Shown one piece after another: positions 43,417 through 43,526 of a DNA stretch of 43,526 nt. The DNA comes from an uncultured Prevotella sp. (GTDB taxonomy: Bacteria; Bacteroidota; Bacteroidia; Bacteroidales; Bacteroidaceae), in assembly GCA_900322175.1 (NCBI GenBank), contig ONYZ01000029.1:1-43526 (forward strand). Reading direction: 5' to 3'. The notes under the pieces were generated by a model, which was not told the DNA's origin, made no database searches, and was given only the letters and a program-made list of their open reading frames with translations. Numbering within the stretch: position 1 is the first letter of the stretch; each line of letters starts with the position of its first letter. Position numbers and translations under genes: made by a program.

Positions 43417-43526
43417 ATATTATAATAATTATAGATTATTACTATTCTCTACTATTAATCCATTTTTCTCATCACCAATCATAACCTACATATTCTGAAA
43501 ACCTAAATGTCCGAAGTGAGTAAGTG

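Larger units (their letters stand above)
43150..43526. other. Leader of the HU-like gene and AT-rich upstream region
   Basis: A long leader (43320-43150) without an ORF is followed upstream by the promoter and by a 36-bp perfect AT palindrome (43381-43416). The remainder up to the window end is AT-rich and shows no gene. Confidence 0.6.

Overview
The window looks like a chromosome segment of a Bacteroidales bacterium, most likely a gut or rumen Prevotella relative (inference). The reasons are the many promoters with the Bacteroidetes -7 element TAnnTTTG, the SusC/SusD pair, the hybrid two-component regulator, BACON and DUF4859 domains, and an HU-like gene followed by a 'smalltalk'-type micropeptide. 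I see no rRNA, tRNA, CRISPR array or complete transposon. The 3' end of a group II intron lies at the left edge.

Layout. (1) 1-1501: group II intron domains V/VI, then a MATE exporter. (2) 1518-5160, minus strand: the N-degron operon clpS-clpA-aat, with a promoter-terminator unit downstream that may be a non-coding RNA. (3) 5222-10474: a membrane TPR/AraC-type regulator. One side has a divergent, terminator-ended small RNA candidate. The other side has an operon of an outer-membrane barrel, two homologous membrane micropeptides of 35 and 32 aa, a second barrel, a decayed secreted gene and a peptidase S66 lipoprotein. Four-copy arrays of GAC-N5-GTC stand at the same distance from both promoters. 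(4) 10475-11360: no ordinary gene, but paired palindromes. (5) 11361-14705, minus strand: an RsbW-like kinase, an NMT1-type binding protein without a permease, and a Cache-HAMP-SpoIIE phosphatase. (6) 14814-33816, minus strand, nearly gapless: GH127, SusC, SusD, a triple DUF4859-like lipoprotein, a BACON/HExxH/DUF4859 lipoprotein, CotH kinase, a second HExxH protein, the hybrid two-component regulator and a histidine acid phosphatase. The GH127 and SusC reading frames are each broken once. (7) 34046-40752, plus strand: GH97, GH43 and an intact GH127, divergent from (6). Together (6) and (7) form one polysaccharide-utilization locus. (8) 40811-42364: a fragment of a second histidine phosphatase gene, a membrane AraC regulator and a divergent micropeptide, with TTTTTTCACAC-type repeats between the last two. 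(9) 42400-43526, minus strand: HU-like protein and smalltalk-type peptide.

How the parts may work together. The utilization locus combines beta-L-arabinofuranosidase-type (GH127), GH43 and GH97 enzymes with two secreted HExxH proteins and CotH. This suggests, as inference only, that it may target arabinosylated plant glycoproteins such as extensins or arabinogalactan proteins rather than a plain polysaccharide. The regulator region (3) may be an undescribed envelope regulon: one sensor-regulator, matched promoters, a small RNA, barrels and twin micropeptides. Region (8) repeats the theme of a membrane AraC regulator beside a micropeptide with 20-22 bp operator spacing.
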